A stretch of DNA of 64,000 bases from contig NZ_JADJCO010000003.1 of the NCBI RefSeq assembly GCF_016703145.1, forward strand, positions 1,070,001-1,134,000, read 5' to 3'. The stretch comes from Ottowia sp. GTDB lineage: Bacteria > Pseudomonadota > Gammaproteobacteria > Burkholderiales > Burkholderiaceae_C. Positions 47,054-56,751 of the stretch are shown here, one piece after another. Every line of letters starts with the position of its first letter. The first letter of the stretch is position 1. The notes beneath the pieces are model-generated. The model was not told the origin of the DNA and did no database searches. It was given only the letters and a program-made list of their open reading frames with translations. The translations under genes were made by a program, and so were the position numbers.

Positions 47054-48130
47054 TTGAACACTGGCTCGTTGTTCAGTCGCCAACCCCCGCCCATGATCGG
47101 GCTTGACATCAGTTCTTCCAGCATCAAGCTGGTGGAATTGGCCCAGGATCGCGGCGGCAACCTGATGCTTGAGCGCTGCGGCATCGAGCCGATGGAGCGC
47201 GGCTGGATCAGTGAAGGCAACATCGAGAATTTCGATGAAGTGGTAGGCGCAGCCCGCCGTTTGATCAAGAAAAGCGGCTCCAGGGCGAAGACGGTTGCCA
47301 TGGCCTTGCCCACATCCGTGGTGATCAGCAAGATGATCATTTTACCCGGCGGTCTCAGCGAGCGTGAAATGGAGGTGCAGGTCGAATCCGAGGCCAACCA
47401 GTACATCCCGTTTTCCCTGGATGAAGTCAGCCTGGACTTCTGCGTGGTGGGGCCCAGCACGACGTCGGCTGGAGACGTCGAAGTGATGATCGCCGCGTCG
47501 CGCAAGGAGAAGGTGGAGGATCGCCAGGGGCTGGCCGAAGCGGTCGGCTTGACGCCCGTGGTGATCGACGTGGAGTCCTACGCGTCCAGGTTGGCCGTCA
47601 GCCGGCTCATCGAGCGTCTGCCGGGCGGTGGCGCGGATGCAGTCGTCGCGCTGTTCGAGATCGGTGCCCAGACATCCGCCATGCAGGTGCTGCGCCACGA
47701 CGAACAGGTGTACGAGCGCGACCAGGTGTTTGGCGGAGCGCAACTGACGCGGATGCTGGTGCGCCACTACGGCTTCACGGCGGAAGAGGCCGAAACTACG
47801 AAGCGGGCAGGCGGACTACCGGACGACTACGCGGCGGTGGTGCTGCAGCCCTTCGTGGAATCGCTGGCCCAGGACGTGGAGCGCGCGCTCAAGTTCTTCT
47901 TTGCCAGCACGCCGCACAACCGCGTGGACCACGTCCTGCTGGCGGGCGGCAGCGCCAGCTTGCCGGGGTTGGCGGAGGCCATCACCCAGCACACATCGTA
48001 TCCCTGCCAGGTCGTCAATCCCTTCGGTGGCATGGAGATCGGGCGCTCGGTGCAGGAAAAGAAGATGCGCCGTGAGGCGCCTTCCTATCTGACGGCGTGT
48101 GGGTTGGCAATGCGGAGGTTCCTGCGTTGA
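47054..48130 (+). CDS. pilM: PilM, actin-like pilus assembly ATPase-fold protein
   Basis: A 358-residue cytoplasmic protein of the type IV pilus alignment complex. The actin-like nucleotide fold is shown by IGLDISSSSIKLVELA near the start and VDHVLLAGGSASLPGLAEAI near the end. It starts with TTG at 47054, preceded at good distance by GGGGAG; the next ATG (47093) would cut into the first strand. PilM binds the N terminus of PilN. First gene of pilMNOPQ. Confidence 0.95.
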   Translation: MNTGSLFSRQPPPMIGLDISSSSIKLVELAQDRGGNLMLERCGIEPMERGWISEGNIENFDEVVGAARRLIKKSGSRAKTVAMALPTSVVISKMIILPGGLSEREMEVQVESEANQYIPFSLDEVSLDFCVVGPSTTSAGDVEVMIAASRKEKVEDRQGLAEAVGLTPVVIDVESYASRLAVSRLIERLPGGGADAVVALFEIGAQTSAMQVLRHDEQVYERDQVFGGAQLTRMLVRHYGFTAEEAETTKRAGGLPDDYAAVVLQPFVESLAQDVERALKFFFASTPHNRVDHVLLAGGSASLPGLAEAITQHTSYPCQVVNPFGGMEIGRSVQEKKMRREAPSYLTACGLAMRRFLR

Positions 48131-48753
48131 TCCTGATCAACCTGCTGCCTCACCGGGAGATGGCGCGCCACCGGACGCGCCAGGTTTTCCGCGCGTCACT
48201 GGCGTTGTCCGCGGTATGGGGTTCCGTCATCGCAGGCGGGGCCTATCTTTGGCACCAGAACGAGATTTCCACGCAACAGGATCGCAACGCCCTGCTGGTT
48301 TCCGAAATTCGAAAGCTCGAGAGCGAAATCAAGGAGGTGGCCACGCTGCAGGAGGAGATCGCCACGCTGAAAGCGCGTCAGGAGGCGGTAGAAAACCTCC
48401 AGGCGGATCGCAATCTTCCCGTTCACCTGCTGAACGAATCGGTGCGCCACTTGCCAGAAGGGGTGTACCTGAAAAGCATCAAGCAGGAGGTCCAGAACGT
48501 CCTGATCCACGGCGTGGCGCAATCCAATGAACGGGTATCCGAGTTGCTGCGCAATCTGGCGCGGTACAGCGACTGGGTGACCAAGCCTGAACTGATCGAA
48601 ATCGTGGCGTCCAACTTGGCGCTGAGCCCGCGTGAGCAGCGCCGCGTCTACAACTTTACGGTCCGTTTGCAGCTGCAGCGCGCCAGCGACGCCCAGGCGG
48701 CTGCATCGGCTGCGCGGCAGAGCGCCTCGCGCCCGACAGGCGCGGCCACCTGA
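48127..48753 (+). CDS. pilN: PilN, inner-membrane pilus assembly protein
   Basis: A 208-residue bitopic protein. The short cytoplasmic tail ILINLLPHREMARHR is the PilM-binding motif (INLLP). A membrane helix follows (about 20-40), then a coiled coil (QEEIATLKARQEAVENLQ) and a periplasmic ferredoxin-like domain. It starts with TTG at 48127, which overlaps the pilM stop (TTGA) and follows GGAGG. Confidence 0.95.
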   Translation: MILINLLPHREMARHRTRQVFRASLALSAVWGSVIAGGAYLWHQNEISTQQDRNALLVSEIRKLESEIKEVATLQEEIATLKARQEAVENLQADRNLPVHLLNESVRHLPEGVYLKSIKQEVQNVLIHGVAQSNERVSELLRNLARYSDWVTKPELIEIVASNLALSPREQRRVYNFTVRLQLQRASDAQAAASAARQSASRPTGAAT

Positions 48754-48772
48754 TCGTAGTCCTCCGTGCATC

Positions 48773-49459
48773 ATGGCTCGCAAGTCTTCTTCGACCGTCG
48801 ATGTCCTGGGGCCCCTCAGGTATGTGGGGGCGCAGTTCCGCGGCCTGGACACACGCGATCCCTCCTCATGGCCGGCGTTACCCCGTTGTGCGTTGCTGGC
48901 GCTCGTCGCGGCGCTGGTGACGGGACTGCTGTGGTTCCTGGGGCTCAAGAGCTCCGACGAGGAACTGGAGGGCGAGCGGGCCAGGGAAACCACGCTGCGC
49001 GCGGACTACCGGTCGAAACTGCAGAAGGCGGTCAGCCTGGAAGAGCTGAAGAAGCAGCGCGCCCAGGTGCTGCAGTACGTAAACCTGCTTGAAAAGCAGC
49101 TTCCCAGCAAGTCGGAGATGGATGCGCTGCTGTCGGACATCAACCAGGCTGGCCTGGGCCGGAGCCTTCAGTTCGATCTGTTCAGGTCGGGACAACCCGT
49201 GATCAGGGACTACTACGCGGAGTTGCCGATCGCCCTGAAGGTGACGGGGCAGTACCACGACATCGGCGCGTTCACCTCGGACATCGCCAACCTCCCGCGC
49301 ATTGTGACCCTCAACAATCTGGCGGTGAACCCCAGCACGGACAAGGACAGGACGGGTTCGCTGGTGCTGGAGGCGACGGTCAAGACCTTCCGCTACCTCG
49401 ATCCGGAGGAGATCGCGGCGCAGCGGAAAGCCGTCGCGAAGCCGGGTGCCAAAGGATGA
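48773..49459 (+). CDS. pilO: PilO, inner-membrane pilus assembly protein
   Basis: A 228-residue partner of PilN with one membrane helix (ALLALVAALVTGLLWFLGL), a coiled coil (about 65-110) and a periplasmic domain (YYAELPIALKVTGQYHDIGA). The ATG is 20 nt after the pilN stop. The stop overlaps the pilP start (ATGA). Confidence 0.95.
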   Translation: MARKSSSTVDVLGPLRYVGAQFRGLDTRDPSSWPALPRCALLALVAALVTGLLWFLGLKSSDEELEGERARETTLRADYRSKLQKAVSLEELKKQRAQVLQYVNLLEKQLPSKSEMDALLSDINQAGLGRSLQFDLFRSGQPVIRDYYAELPIALKVTGQYHDIGAFTSDIANLPRIVTLNNLAVNPSTDKDRTGSLVLEATVKTFRYLDPEEIAAQRKAVAKPGAKG

Positions 49460-49998
49460 AATTGCGTCCGTGCACCTGGACGCTGCTGGCTGCGACAGCG
49501 CTGACAGCCGCCTGTTCATCAGGCGTCGAGGATCTCCAGCAATGGATGCAGGAGCAGCGCCGGCAAACGGCGCCCAGGGTGACGGCGATCAGCGAGCTTA
49601 AGAAATACGCTCCTCTCGTCTACTCGGAAAGCGCTGCGGCGGAGCCTTTCGGCAGTCAGAGACTGACGCAAGCCCTGCGTCGTGAATCCGGGCCTGCCGG
49701 CGCGGGCGCGGCCCTGATTGCTCCCGAACTTCATCGCCGCAAGGAGCCATTGGAGGCCTATCCGCTGGATGTGATGGCGATGGTGGGCAGCCTGAACCGG
49801 GGTGGCCAGCACGTGGCCCTGGTTCAGGTGGACAAGCTGCTGCATCAGGTGCGCGCCGGAAACTACTTGGGCGAGAACTACGGGCAGGTGATGAAGGTTT
49901 CAGAGAGCGAAGTAATTTTGCGCGAGATCGTGCAGGACGCCGCGGGCGAATGGATCGAGCGCCCTGCCGTATTGCGGCTGCGGGAGAAAACACAGTGA
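49456..49998 (+). CDS. pilP: PilP, pilus assembly lipoprotein
   Basis: A 180-residue lipoprotein (lipobox TAAC, C20) that links PilNO to the secretin PilQ. The C-terminal beta domain includes MAMVGSLNRGGQHVALVQVD and GNYLGENYGQVMKVSESEV, typical of PilP. Overlaps pilO and pilQ by start-stop sharing. Confidence 0.95.
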   Translation: MKLRPCTWTLLAATALTAACSSGVEDLQQWMQEQRRQTAPRVTAISELKKYAPLVYSESAAAEPFGSQRLTQALRRESGPAGAGAALIAPELHRRKEPLEAYPLDVMAMVGSLNRGGQHVALVQVDKLLHQVRAGNYLGENYGQVMKVSESEVILREIVQDAAGEWIERPAVLRLREKTQ

Positions 49999-52157
49999 GG
50001 AAGTGGGCCTTGTCAGTGTGGCGAACGCTGCAATCAACCGCGGTAGGCTGGGTGGCCCTGGGCGCGATGGCCGGTGCGCATGCCCAGGCGAGCATCGAGT
50101 CGATCACCAGTTCCGTGCAGGGCGGCGTCGAGGTCGTGCGCATCGATCTGACGCAGCCGCTGACGGCCGTGCCTGCCGGATTCGCGATGCAATCGCCGGC
50201 GCGCATCGCGTTGGACTTTCCGGACGTGGTCAGCGGGCTGCAACGCAACACGGTCGAGATCAACCGAGGCAACCTCCGCGCTGCCAATGTGGTCCAGGCC
50301 AGTGATCGCACGCGCGTGGTCCTGAACCTCCACCAGCCCACGGCCTACCGTGCCGAGGTGCAGGGTCGTTCCCTGCTGGTTTCGCTCGATCCGGTGGCGA
50401 CCGCCGCGCCTGCCGCGCCAGCGCCCGCGGCATTTGCCGAAAGCCGCGGCGACAACGCGCAGCCGCTGCGCGACATCGATTTCCGCCGCGGCATGGACAA
50501 CACGGGACGGGTGGTCGTCGACCTGGCCAGCAACCAGCTGGGTGTCGATATCCGGCAGCAGGGGCAGAACCTGGTGGTCGAGTTCCTGAAGACCAGCCTG
50601 CCCGAAGGGCTGCGCCGCCGATTGGACGTGAGCGACTTCGGCACCCCCGTCCAGACCATCAACACGGTCCAGTCGGGTGACCGGGTCCGCATGGTGATCG
50701 AGCTCAGGGGACCGTGGGAGCACAGCGCCTACCAAAGCGACAGCCAACTGGTCGTGGAAGTGCGCCAGCAGAAGATCAACCCAGACAAGCCGACCCCAGG
50801 CACCGGCTACCGCGGCGAGAAGCTGTCGCTGAACTTCCAGAACATCGACGTGCGCTCGATGCTGCAGGTGATCGCCGACTTCACCAACTTCAACATCGTT
50901 ATTTCCGACGCTGTGCAGGGCAGCCTGACCTTGCGCCTGAAGGACGTGCCATGGGACCAGGCACTGGACATCATCCTCCAGGCCAAGAGCCTGGGCATGA
51001 AGCGCGTCGGCAACGTGCTGCAGATCGCCCCCAAGGAAGAAATGGCCGCCAAGGAGAGGGCCGAACTGGAGGCGCAGGCCGCCATCCGCAACCTGGAGCC
51101 GCTGCGCACGCAATCGTTCCAGCTCAACTACACCAAGGCCACGGACATCGCGATGCAACTGACCTCGTCCGGTGGCCAAGGCGGTGGTTCGTCCGGGGTC
51201 GTCGGCGAGTCCGGCCGCCTGCTGAGTTCACGCGGTTCCGTGATCGCGGAGCCGCGCACCAACCAGCTCTTCGTGTCCGACATCCCCTCGCGGCTCGAGC
51301 AGATCCAGGAAATGATCACCAAGCTGGACGTCCCCGTCCGCCAGGTCTTGATCGAGGCGCGCATCGTCGAGGCGTCAGACACTTTCGGCAAGTCGCTGGG
51401 CGTCAAGCTGGGCGGCTCGGACCTGCGCGGCATCCGCGGCGGCGATGCCGGCTACGCGCTTGGCAACGGCGGTCCACGCATCGCCTTCGGCGGCAGCTAC
51501 AGCGCCGTCGCCGCCACGACCGGCGAGGCAGCCTCGGCCGGGCTGACGACCGCCACCTCGCAGTTCCTCAACCTGCCCGCGTTGGGTCTGGCCGGCGCGA
51601 TGCCGGCGAGCTTCGCCATTTCGCTGTTCAGCTCCGCGGCCAATCGCTTCCTCAACCTGGAACTGTCCGCGCTGGAGGCCGACGGCAAGGGCAAGATCGT
51701 GTCCAGCCCGCGCGTGGTGACCGCCGACCAGACCAAGGCCCTGATCGAGCAGGGCACCGAGTTCGCCTATCAGCAGGCCACGTCCAGCGGCGCCACCGCC
51801 GTGGCTTTCCGCAAGGCGGTGCTCAAGCTCGAGGTCACGCCGCAGATCACGCCCGAGGGCAGCATCATTCTCGACCTGGATGTCCACAAGGACAGTCCTG
51901 GAGGGGTTGTCGAAGGGGCCATGTCGATCAACACCCGGCGCGTCAAGACGCAGGTGCTGGTGGAAAATGGCGGCACCGTGGTGATCGGAGGCATCTTCGA
52001 GTTGACCGAGACTGAGCAAGAGAACAAGGTGCCCGTGCTGGGTGACATTCCCGCGATCGGCAACCTGTTCAAGCAGCGCACGCGCCGCGCCGAGAAGCAG
52101 GAGATGCTGGTGTTCATCACCCCCAAGATGATTTCCGACCGGGGCGCGGTGCGGTAG
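49995..52157 (+). CDS. pilQ: PilQ, type IV pilus secretin
   Basis: A 720-residue outer-membrane secretin. Signal peptide (about 1-29), two AMIN domains that bind murein (IESITSSVQGGVEVVRIDLT; LRDIDFRRGMDNTGRVVVDL), N domains (GEKLSLNFQNIDVRSMLQVI), and the secretin barrel (PVRQVLIEARIVEASDTFGK; VETPx-like region KLEVTPQITPEGSIILDLDV). It begins with GTG 49995 overlapping the pilP stop. It forms the pore through which the pilus exits. Confidence 0.95.
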   Translation: MRKWALSVWRTLQSTAVGWVALGAMAGAHAQASIESITSSVQGGVEVVRIDLTQPLTAVPAGFAMQSPARIALDFPDVVSGLQRNTVEINRGNLRAANVVQASDRTRVVLNLHQPTAYRAEVQGRSLLVSLDPVATAAPAAPAPAAFAESRGDNAQPLRDIDFRRGMDNTGRVVVDLASNQLGVDIRQQGQNLVVEFLKTSLPEGLRRRLDVSDFGTPVQTINTVQSGDRVRMVIELRGPWEHSAYQSDSQLVVEVRQQKINPDKPTPGTGYRGEKLSLNFQNIDVRSMLQVIADFTNFNIVISDAVQGSLTLRLKDVPWDQALDIILQAKSLGMKRVGNVLQIAPKEEMAAKERAELEAQAAIRNLEPLRTQSFQLNYTKATDIAMQLTSSGGQGGGSSGVVGESGRLLSSRGSVIAEPRTNQLFVSDIPSRLEQIQEMITKLDVPVRQVLIEARIVEASDTFGKSLGVKLGGSDLRGIRGGDAGYALGNGGPRIAFGGSYSAVAATTGEAASAGLTTATSQFLNLPALGLAGAMPASFAISLFSSAANRFLNLELSALEADGKGKIVSSPRVVTADQTKALIEQGTEFAYQQATSSGATAVAFRKAVLKLEVTPQITPEGSIILDLDVHKDSPGGVVEGAMSINTRRVKTQVLVENGGTVVIGGIFELTETEQENKVPVLGDIPAIGNLFKQRTRRAEKQEMLVFITPKMISDRGAVR

Positions 52158-52321
52158 GTCGACGTTGCCGGGCATTCGGCACGCCAGCGCCGCCGATTTG
52201 GCGGCTTTGAAGGCTTCCTCGCGGTGCTAGAGTGCAGGCCCATGCATCGGGCTATGTTCTTGACGACCCAACCATCCTGGGCTCGTCCGGGGATTTTTTC
52301 ATCGCCGGGCCGACTCAAGAT

Positions 52322-52376
52322 GAAAGACGCCCCCTCGGGGGGCAGCGACCCTGGCGCAGCGGGGGAGCGCGGGGGT
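52322..52376 (+). repeat. GC-rich repeat-like element before aroK
   Basis: GACGCCCCCTCGGGGGGCAG, then GCGCAGCGGGGGAGCGCGGG. The core CGCCCCCTCGGGG is shared with the insert in mpl. A short hairpin GCCCCCTCGGGGGGC is visible. It fills part of the 227-nt pilQ-aroK gap and borders the aroK ribosome-binding region. Confidence 0.6.
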
Positions 52377-52384
52377 AACTTTTC

Positions 52385-52909
52385 GTGATCATCGTTCTCG
52401 TCGGCATGCCCGCCAGCGGTAAATCCACGGTCGGGCGTTCGTTGGCGCGCAGGCTGCAGATGGCCTTCGTGGACTCGGACACGGTCATCGAGCGGCGCCT
52501 GGGTTGCACCATTCGCAGCTATTTCGACAGCCATGGCGAGGCGGCCTTTCGCGATGTCGAGCAGGAGGTCATCGGCGAGCTGACGCAAGGCCCAGCCGCC
52601 GTCCTGGCCACGGGCGGCGGCGCGGTGCTGCGCGAGGTCAACCGCCAGCGCCTGCGCGAGCACGGCACCGTGCTCTACCTGCGTTCCTCACCCGAGCAAC
52701 TGTTCCGGCGCGTGCGCCATGACACGCGCCGGCCGCTGCTGCAGGTGGCCGATCCGTTCAAGCGCCTGCAGTCACTGTACGCCGAGCGCGACCCGCTCTA
52801 CCGCGAGTGCGCCCACTACGTGATCGACACGCACGGTGCGTCGCTGTCCCTGCTGGTCAACCGCATCCTCATGCAACTGGAGCTGGCGCCGCCCGCCGCC
52901 CCGGTGTGA
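52385..52909 (+). CDS. aroK: Shikimate kinase
   Basis: A 174-residue kinase of the shikimate pathway (shikimate to shikimate 3-phosphate). The P-loop is GMPASGKST (7-15), followed by [16 protein letters not shown] with the shikimate-binding Asp and the GGGAVLR loop. It starts with GTG 52385 directly before the P-loop strand; no nearby ATG would retain it. The order pilQ-aroK-aroB is conserved across beta- and gammaproteobacteria. Confidence 0.96.
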   Translation: MIIVLVGMPASGKSTVGRSLARRLQMAFVDSDTVIERRLGCTIRSYFDSHGEAAFRDVEQEVIGELTQGPAAVLATGGGAVLREVNRQRLREHGTVLYLRSSPEQLFRRVRHDTRRPLLQVADPFKRLQSLYAERDPLYRECAHYVIDTHGASLSLLVNRILMQLELAPPAAPV

Positions 52910-52934
52910 CAGGCCCCATCGCTACACTCGATTC

Positions 52935-54047
52935 ATGCCAGGCATCTCTTCCGCCCAACAGGTCCGCATCGCGCTGGGCGAGCGCAGCTACCCCATCTTC
53001 ATCGGCACCGGCCTGCTGGATGACCCGGCGGCGTTCGAGGCCGCGGCCGCCGGCAACGACGCGCTCATCGTCACCAACGAGACCGTGGGCCCGCTCTACG
53101 CCGAACGCCTGGCGCGGGTGCTGGCGCGCCGCCACCGGAAGGTGCGCCAACTGGCGCTGCCCGACGGCGAACGGCACAAGGACTGGGCCAGCCTGAACCT
53201 GATCTTCGACACCCTGCTGGGCCACGGCGCCGACCGCAAGACGGTGCTGTACGCCCTGGGCGGCGGCGTGGTGGGCGACATGACCGGCTTCGCTGCCGCC
53301 TGCTACATGCGCGGCGTGCCCTTCGTGCAGGTGCCGACCACGCTGCTGGCGCAGGTCGATTCGTCGGTGGGCGGCAAGACCGCCATCAACCACCCGCTGG
53401 GCAAGAACATGATCGGCGCCTTCTACCAGCCGCTGGCGGTGGTGTGCGACCTGGACGCGCTGCGCACGCTGCCCGCGCGCGAGGTGTCGGCGGGGCTGGC
53501 CGAGGTCATCAAGTACGGCCCCATCTTCGACATGGCGTTCCTCGGGTGGATCGAGGCTCACATCGACGCCCTGCGTGCCTGCGAGCCGGCGGCGCTGGCG
53601 CGGGCCGTCCAGCGCAGTTGCGAGATCAAAGCCGAGGTCGTGGGCCAGGACGAGCGCGAATCGGGCCTGCGCGCCATCCTCAACTTCGGCCACACCTTCG
53701 GCCACGCCATCGAGGCCGGCCTGGGCTACGGCGCCTGGCTGCACGGCGAGGGCGTGGGCGCGGGCATGGTCATGGCGGCGCACCTGTCGCGCGATCTGGG
53801 GCTGGTGGACGACGCCTTCGTGCAGCGCCTGGCGGCGCTGATCCACCGCGCCGGCCTGCCCACGCGCGGCCCCGTCATCGACGCGGCCGACAACGCCGGC
53901 CGCTACCTGCAGTTGATGCGCGTCGACAAAAAGGCCGAGGGCGGTGAAATCCGCTTCGTCGTCATCGACGGCCCCGGCCGCGCCGCCGTGCGCGCCGCGC
54001 CCGATGCGCTGGTGCGGCAGGTCATCGACCGCTGCTGCGCCAAATAG
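52935..54047 (+). CDS. aroB: 3-Dehydroquinate synthase
   Basis: A 370-residue NAD- and metal-dependent enzyme converting DAHP to 3-dehydroquinate. Motifs: [50 protein letters not shown] and the metal ligands in [11 protein letters not shown] and HGEGVGAGM. It uses the product of the DAHP synthase encoded at 3388. 25 nt after aroK, probably one operon. Confidence 0.97.
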   Translation: MPGISSAQQVRIALGERSYPIFIGTGLLDDPAAFEAAAAGNDALIVTNETVGPLYAERLARVLARRHRKVRQLALPDGERHKDWASLNLIFDTLLGHGADRKTVLYALGGGVVGDMTGFAAACYMRGVPFVQVPTTLLAQVDSSVGGKTAINHPLGKNMIGAFYQPLAVVCDLDALRTLPAREVSAGLAEVIKYGPIFDMAFLGWIEAHIDALRACEPAALARAVQRSCEIKAEVVGQDERESGLRAILNFGHTFGHAIEAGLGYGAWLHGEGVGAGMVMAAHLSRDLGLVDDAFVQRLAALIHRAGLPTRGPVIDAADNAGRYLQLMRVDKKAEGGEIRFVVIDGPGRAAVRAAPDALVRQVIDRCCAK

Positions 54048-54048
54048 A

Positions 54049-54110
54049 TGCTATGTTTTAAATAGCTTAAAGCATAATATCCATGCTGGCCAGAGGCTGA
54101 TTTGACTAAA
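54049..54110 (-). repeat. Intergenic repeat, copy R11 (reverse orientation)
   Basis: On the minus strand: CAGCCTCTGGCCAGCATGGA, then TATTATGCTTTAAGCTATTT. The 3' hairpin GCTAT/ATAGC is present. It spans the aroB-dgt gap; the TTG start of dgt lies in its 5' block. Confidence 0.85.
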
Positions 54111-55247
54111 AATCCTGCCGATCTCGCCGCCTTTGCCAGCCACCCCGCGCTTTCTCGCGGCAGGCGCCACGCTGCCACTCCCGCGCCCACGCGCGACGCC
54201 TTCCAGCGCGACCGCGACCGCATCGTCCACTCCACCGCCTTTCGCCGGCTGGTCTACAAGACCCAGGTGTTCCTCAACCACGAGGGCGACCTGTTCCGCA
54301 CCCGCCTCACGCATTCGCTGGAGGTGGCGCAACTGGGCCGCTCCATCGCCCGCTCGCTGGCGCTGAACGAGGACCTGGTGGAGGCCATCGCCCTCGCGCA
54401 CGATCTGGGCCATACCCCCTTCGGCCATGCCGGCCAGGACGCATTGAACGACTGCATGGCCGCCCACGGCGGTTTCGAGCACAACCTGCAGAGCCTGCGC
54501 GTGGTCGATGAGCTGGAGCACCGCTATCCCGACCACGACGGCCTGAACCTCACCTTCGAGACGCGCGAAGGCATCCTCAAGCACTGCTCCGCCGCCAACG
54601 CCCGCGCGCTGGAGGCGGCCGAGCCGGGCGGCGTGGCCCATCGGTTCATCGACGGCACCCAGCCCAGCCTGGAGGCGCAACTGGCCAACCTGGCCGACGA
54701 GATCGCCTACAACGCGCACGACATCGACGACGGCGTGCGCTCCGGCCTCATCACGCTGGAGCAGCTGCGGGCCGTGCCGCTGTTCGCGTGCTTCCACGCC
54801 GAAACCCTGCGCGAACACCCCGCGCTGCAGGGCCGGCGCGTGCTGTACGAGGCCATCCGCCGCATGCTCTCGGCGCAGGTCTACGACGTCATCGACGCCA
54901 CGCGCGCCGCCCTGGCCGGGGCCTGCCCCGCCGACGCCGACGCGGCCCGCCGCGCCGGCCCGCTGGTGCGCTTCAGCGCCGACATGCGCGCGCAATCCAT
55001 CGCGCTCAAGCGCTTCCTGTTCGCTAACCTCTACCGGCACCCGCAGGTCACGCACACCACGGACCAGGCGCGCGAAGTGGTGCGCGGGCTGTTCGCCGCC
55101 TACCTGGCGCGCCCGGCCGAACTGCGCGCCGAGTTCGCCCAGCGCTCCGACCACCAGCGCGCCGTGGCCGACTACATCGCCGGCATGACCGACCGCTTCG
55201 CCCTGCGCGAGCACGAGCGGCTGACTGGGCGGCGCCTGCTGGTCTAA
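54102..55247 (+). CDS. dgt: dGTPase-like HD-domain triphosphohydrolase
   Basis: A 381-residue HD-superfamily dNTP triphosphohydrolase of the shorter, type 2 form. Metal ligands: H71 (RTRLTHSLEVAQ), H100-D101 (ALAHDLGHTPFGH) and D in NLADEIAYNAHDIDDG. It converts dGTP or other dNTPs to nucleoside and triphosphate, affecting dNTP pools along with NrdAB. It appears to start with TTG at 54102, with AGAGG about 8 nt upstream; no ATG precedes the conserved SRGRRHA region. Confidence 0.93.
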   Translation: MTKNPADLAAFASHPALSRGRRHAATPAPTRDAFQRDRDRIVHSTAFRRLVYKTQVFLNHEGDLFRTRLTHSLEVAQLGRSIARSLALNEDLVEAIALAHDLGHTPFGHAGQDALNDCMAAHGGFEHNLQSLRVVDELEHRYPDHDGLNLTFETREGILKHCSAANARALEAAEPGGVAHRFIDGTQPSLEAQLANLADEIAYNAHDIDDGVRSGLITLEQLRAVPLFACFHAETLREHPALQGRRVLYEAIRRMLSAQVYDVIDATRAALAGACPADADAARRAGPLVRFSADMRAQSIALKRFLFANLYRHPQVTHTTDQAREVVRGLFAAYLARPAELRAEFAQRSDHQRAVADYIAGMTDRFALREHERLTGRRLLV

Positions 55248-55255
55248 TCCGCTCC

Positions 55256-55819
55256 ATGCCCTCGCAAGCCGCCGTCATCGCCGACACCCGCCGCTGGCTG
55301 GAGCGCGCCGTGATCGGGCTCAACCTGTGCCCCTTCGCCAAGGCGCCCCACGCCAAGGGGCAGATCCACTACGCCGTGTGCGCCGGCGCCAGCCCCGCCG
55401 ACCTGCGGGCCGCGCTGCGCGCCGAGCTGCAGGCCCTGGCCGCCCTGGATGCCGCGCGGCGCGAGACCACGCTGCTGATGGCGCCCGGCCTGCTGGCAGA
55501 CTTCCTGGACTTCAACGATTTCCTGGACGAGGCCGACGCAGTGCTGACCGATCTGGAGCTGGAGGGCGCGCTGCAGATCGCGCCCTTCCACCCGCGTTTT
55601 CAGTTCGCCGGCACGCGCGAGGACGACATCACCAACGCCACCAACCGCGCCCCGTACCCCACGCTGCACTTGCTGCGCGAGGCCAGCATCGACCGCGCCG
55701 TCGCCGCCTTCCCCGAGGCCGAGGCGATCTACGAGGCCAACATGGCGACGCTGGAGCGGTTGGGCCCGCGGGGCTGGGCCGCGCTGGGCGTCGGCGCCGG
55801 CGGGGAGAGCGGCGCATGA
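55256..55819 (+). CDS. DUF1415-family protein
   Basis: A 187-residue soluble protein. Its signature runs from WLERAVIGLNLCPFAKAPHA through DFLDFNDFLDEADAVLTDLE to FHPRFQFAGTREDDITNATN and RAPYPTLHLLREASI. These are DUF1415 hallmarks, with conserved Cys and His that could bind a ligand. The function is unknown. Its stop overlaps the next start (ATGA). Confidence 0.9.
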   Translation: MPSQAAVIADTRRWLERAVIGLNLCPFAKAPHAKGQIHYAVCAGASPADLRAALRAELQALAALDAARRETTLLMAPGLLADFLDFNDFLDEADAVLTDLELEGALQIAPFHPRFQFAGTREDDITNATNRAPYPTLHLLREASIDRAVAAFPEAEAIYEANMATLERLGPRGWAALGVGAGGESGA

Positions 55820-56751
55820 AGCCCGTACGCCGCAGGATTGCTACTTATTCAGTAGCTAATGGCGAAGTGCCAGCGCGGGCTGACGGCCAAAAACATTCAG
55901 AATCCGAGGTGCTGGCCGAACTGCGCCCCGGCCAGTCGGTCGAGCTGCTCAAAGCCCTGCACATCCTCACCCGCGACGGGCGGATGAACCAGGATTCGCG
56001 CCGCAAGCTCAAGCAGGTCGAGCACCTGGTGCAGTTCATCGAGGCCGAGCTGGGCCGCATCACCCCCCACGCCGGCGAGCCCACGCTGGCCGACCACGGC
56101 GCTGGCAAATCCTACCTGGGCTTCATCCTGTACGACCTGCTGCTGCGGCCCGCCGGGCGCGGCACCGTCCACGGCATCGAGACGCGGCCCGAGCTGGTCG
56201 AGCGCTCGCGCGCGCTGGCCGCGCGGCTGGGCTTCGAGCGCATGCGCTTTCTCAACATCAGCGCGGCCGATTCGGCGCACGACGCGGCGCTGCCGCCACG
56301 CATCGACGTGGTGACCGCGCTGCACGCCTGCGACACCGCCACCGACGACGCCATCGCCTTCGGCCTGGCCAAGCGCGCGCAGGCCCTGGTGCTGGTGCCC
56401 TGCTGCCAGGCCGAGGTGGCCGCCTGCCTGCGCCAGCACAAGGCGCTGGCCCTGGCGCGCACGCCGCTGGCCGAGCTGTGGCGCCACCCGCTGCACACGC
56501 GCGAGATCGGCAGCCAGCTCACCAACGTGCTGCGCTGCCTGTACCTGGAGTCGCAGGGCTACCAGGTGACGGTGACCGAGCTGGTGGGCTGGGAGCACAG
56601 CCTGAAAAACGAGCTGATCATCGCCCGCTGGACCGGCCAGCGCAAACGCAGCGCGGCCGAGCGGTTGCGGGCCTTGCTGGAGGAGTTCGGCCTTCAGTCG
56701 CTGCGGGCCACGCGCTTCGCGGCGCTAGACGCCGCGCCAGCGCCCGCCTGA
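55816..56751 (+). CDS. SAM-dependent methyltransferase, GSTCD-like family
   Basis: A 311-residue predicted methyltransferase. The SAM loop is DHGAGKSYLGFILYDLLL, followed by VTALHACDTATDDAIAFGL and LVPCCQAEVAACL with a CC pair. It resembles the methyltransferase module of GSTCD-like proteins, possibly acting on RNA; the substrate is unknown. The first 30 or so residues after the ATG at 55816 are encoded by repeat R12, so the true start could be GTG 55909 just past the repeat. The 3' end overlaps prmC by 27 bp. Confidence 0.8.
   Translation: MKPVRRRIATYSVANGEVPARADGQKHSESEVLAELRPGQSVELLKALHILTRDGRMNQDSRRKLKQVEHLVQFIEAELGRITPHAGEPTLADHGAGKSYLGFILYDLLLRPAGRGTVHGIETRPELVERSRALAARLGFERMRFLNISAADSAHDAALPPRIDVVTALHACDTATDDAIAFGLAKRAQALVLVPCCQAEVAACLRQHKALALARTPLAELWRHPLHTREIGSQLTNVLRCLYLESQGYQVTVTELVGWEHSLKNELIIARWTGQRKRSAAERLRALLEEFGLQSLRATRFAALDAAPAPA
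55836..55905 (-). repeat. Intergenic-type repeat, copy R12, inside a coding frame
   Basis: On the minus strand: TTTTTGGCCGTCAGCCCGCG, then CTTCGCCATTAGCTACTGAA. Its 3' hairpin is GCTAC/GTAGC where other copies have GCTAT/ATAGC, a compensatory change. It is translated in frame as residues about 8-30 of the methyltransferase if the ATG at 55816 is used. Confidence 0.85.
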
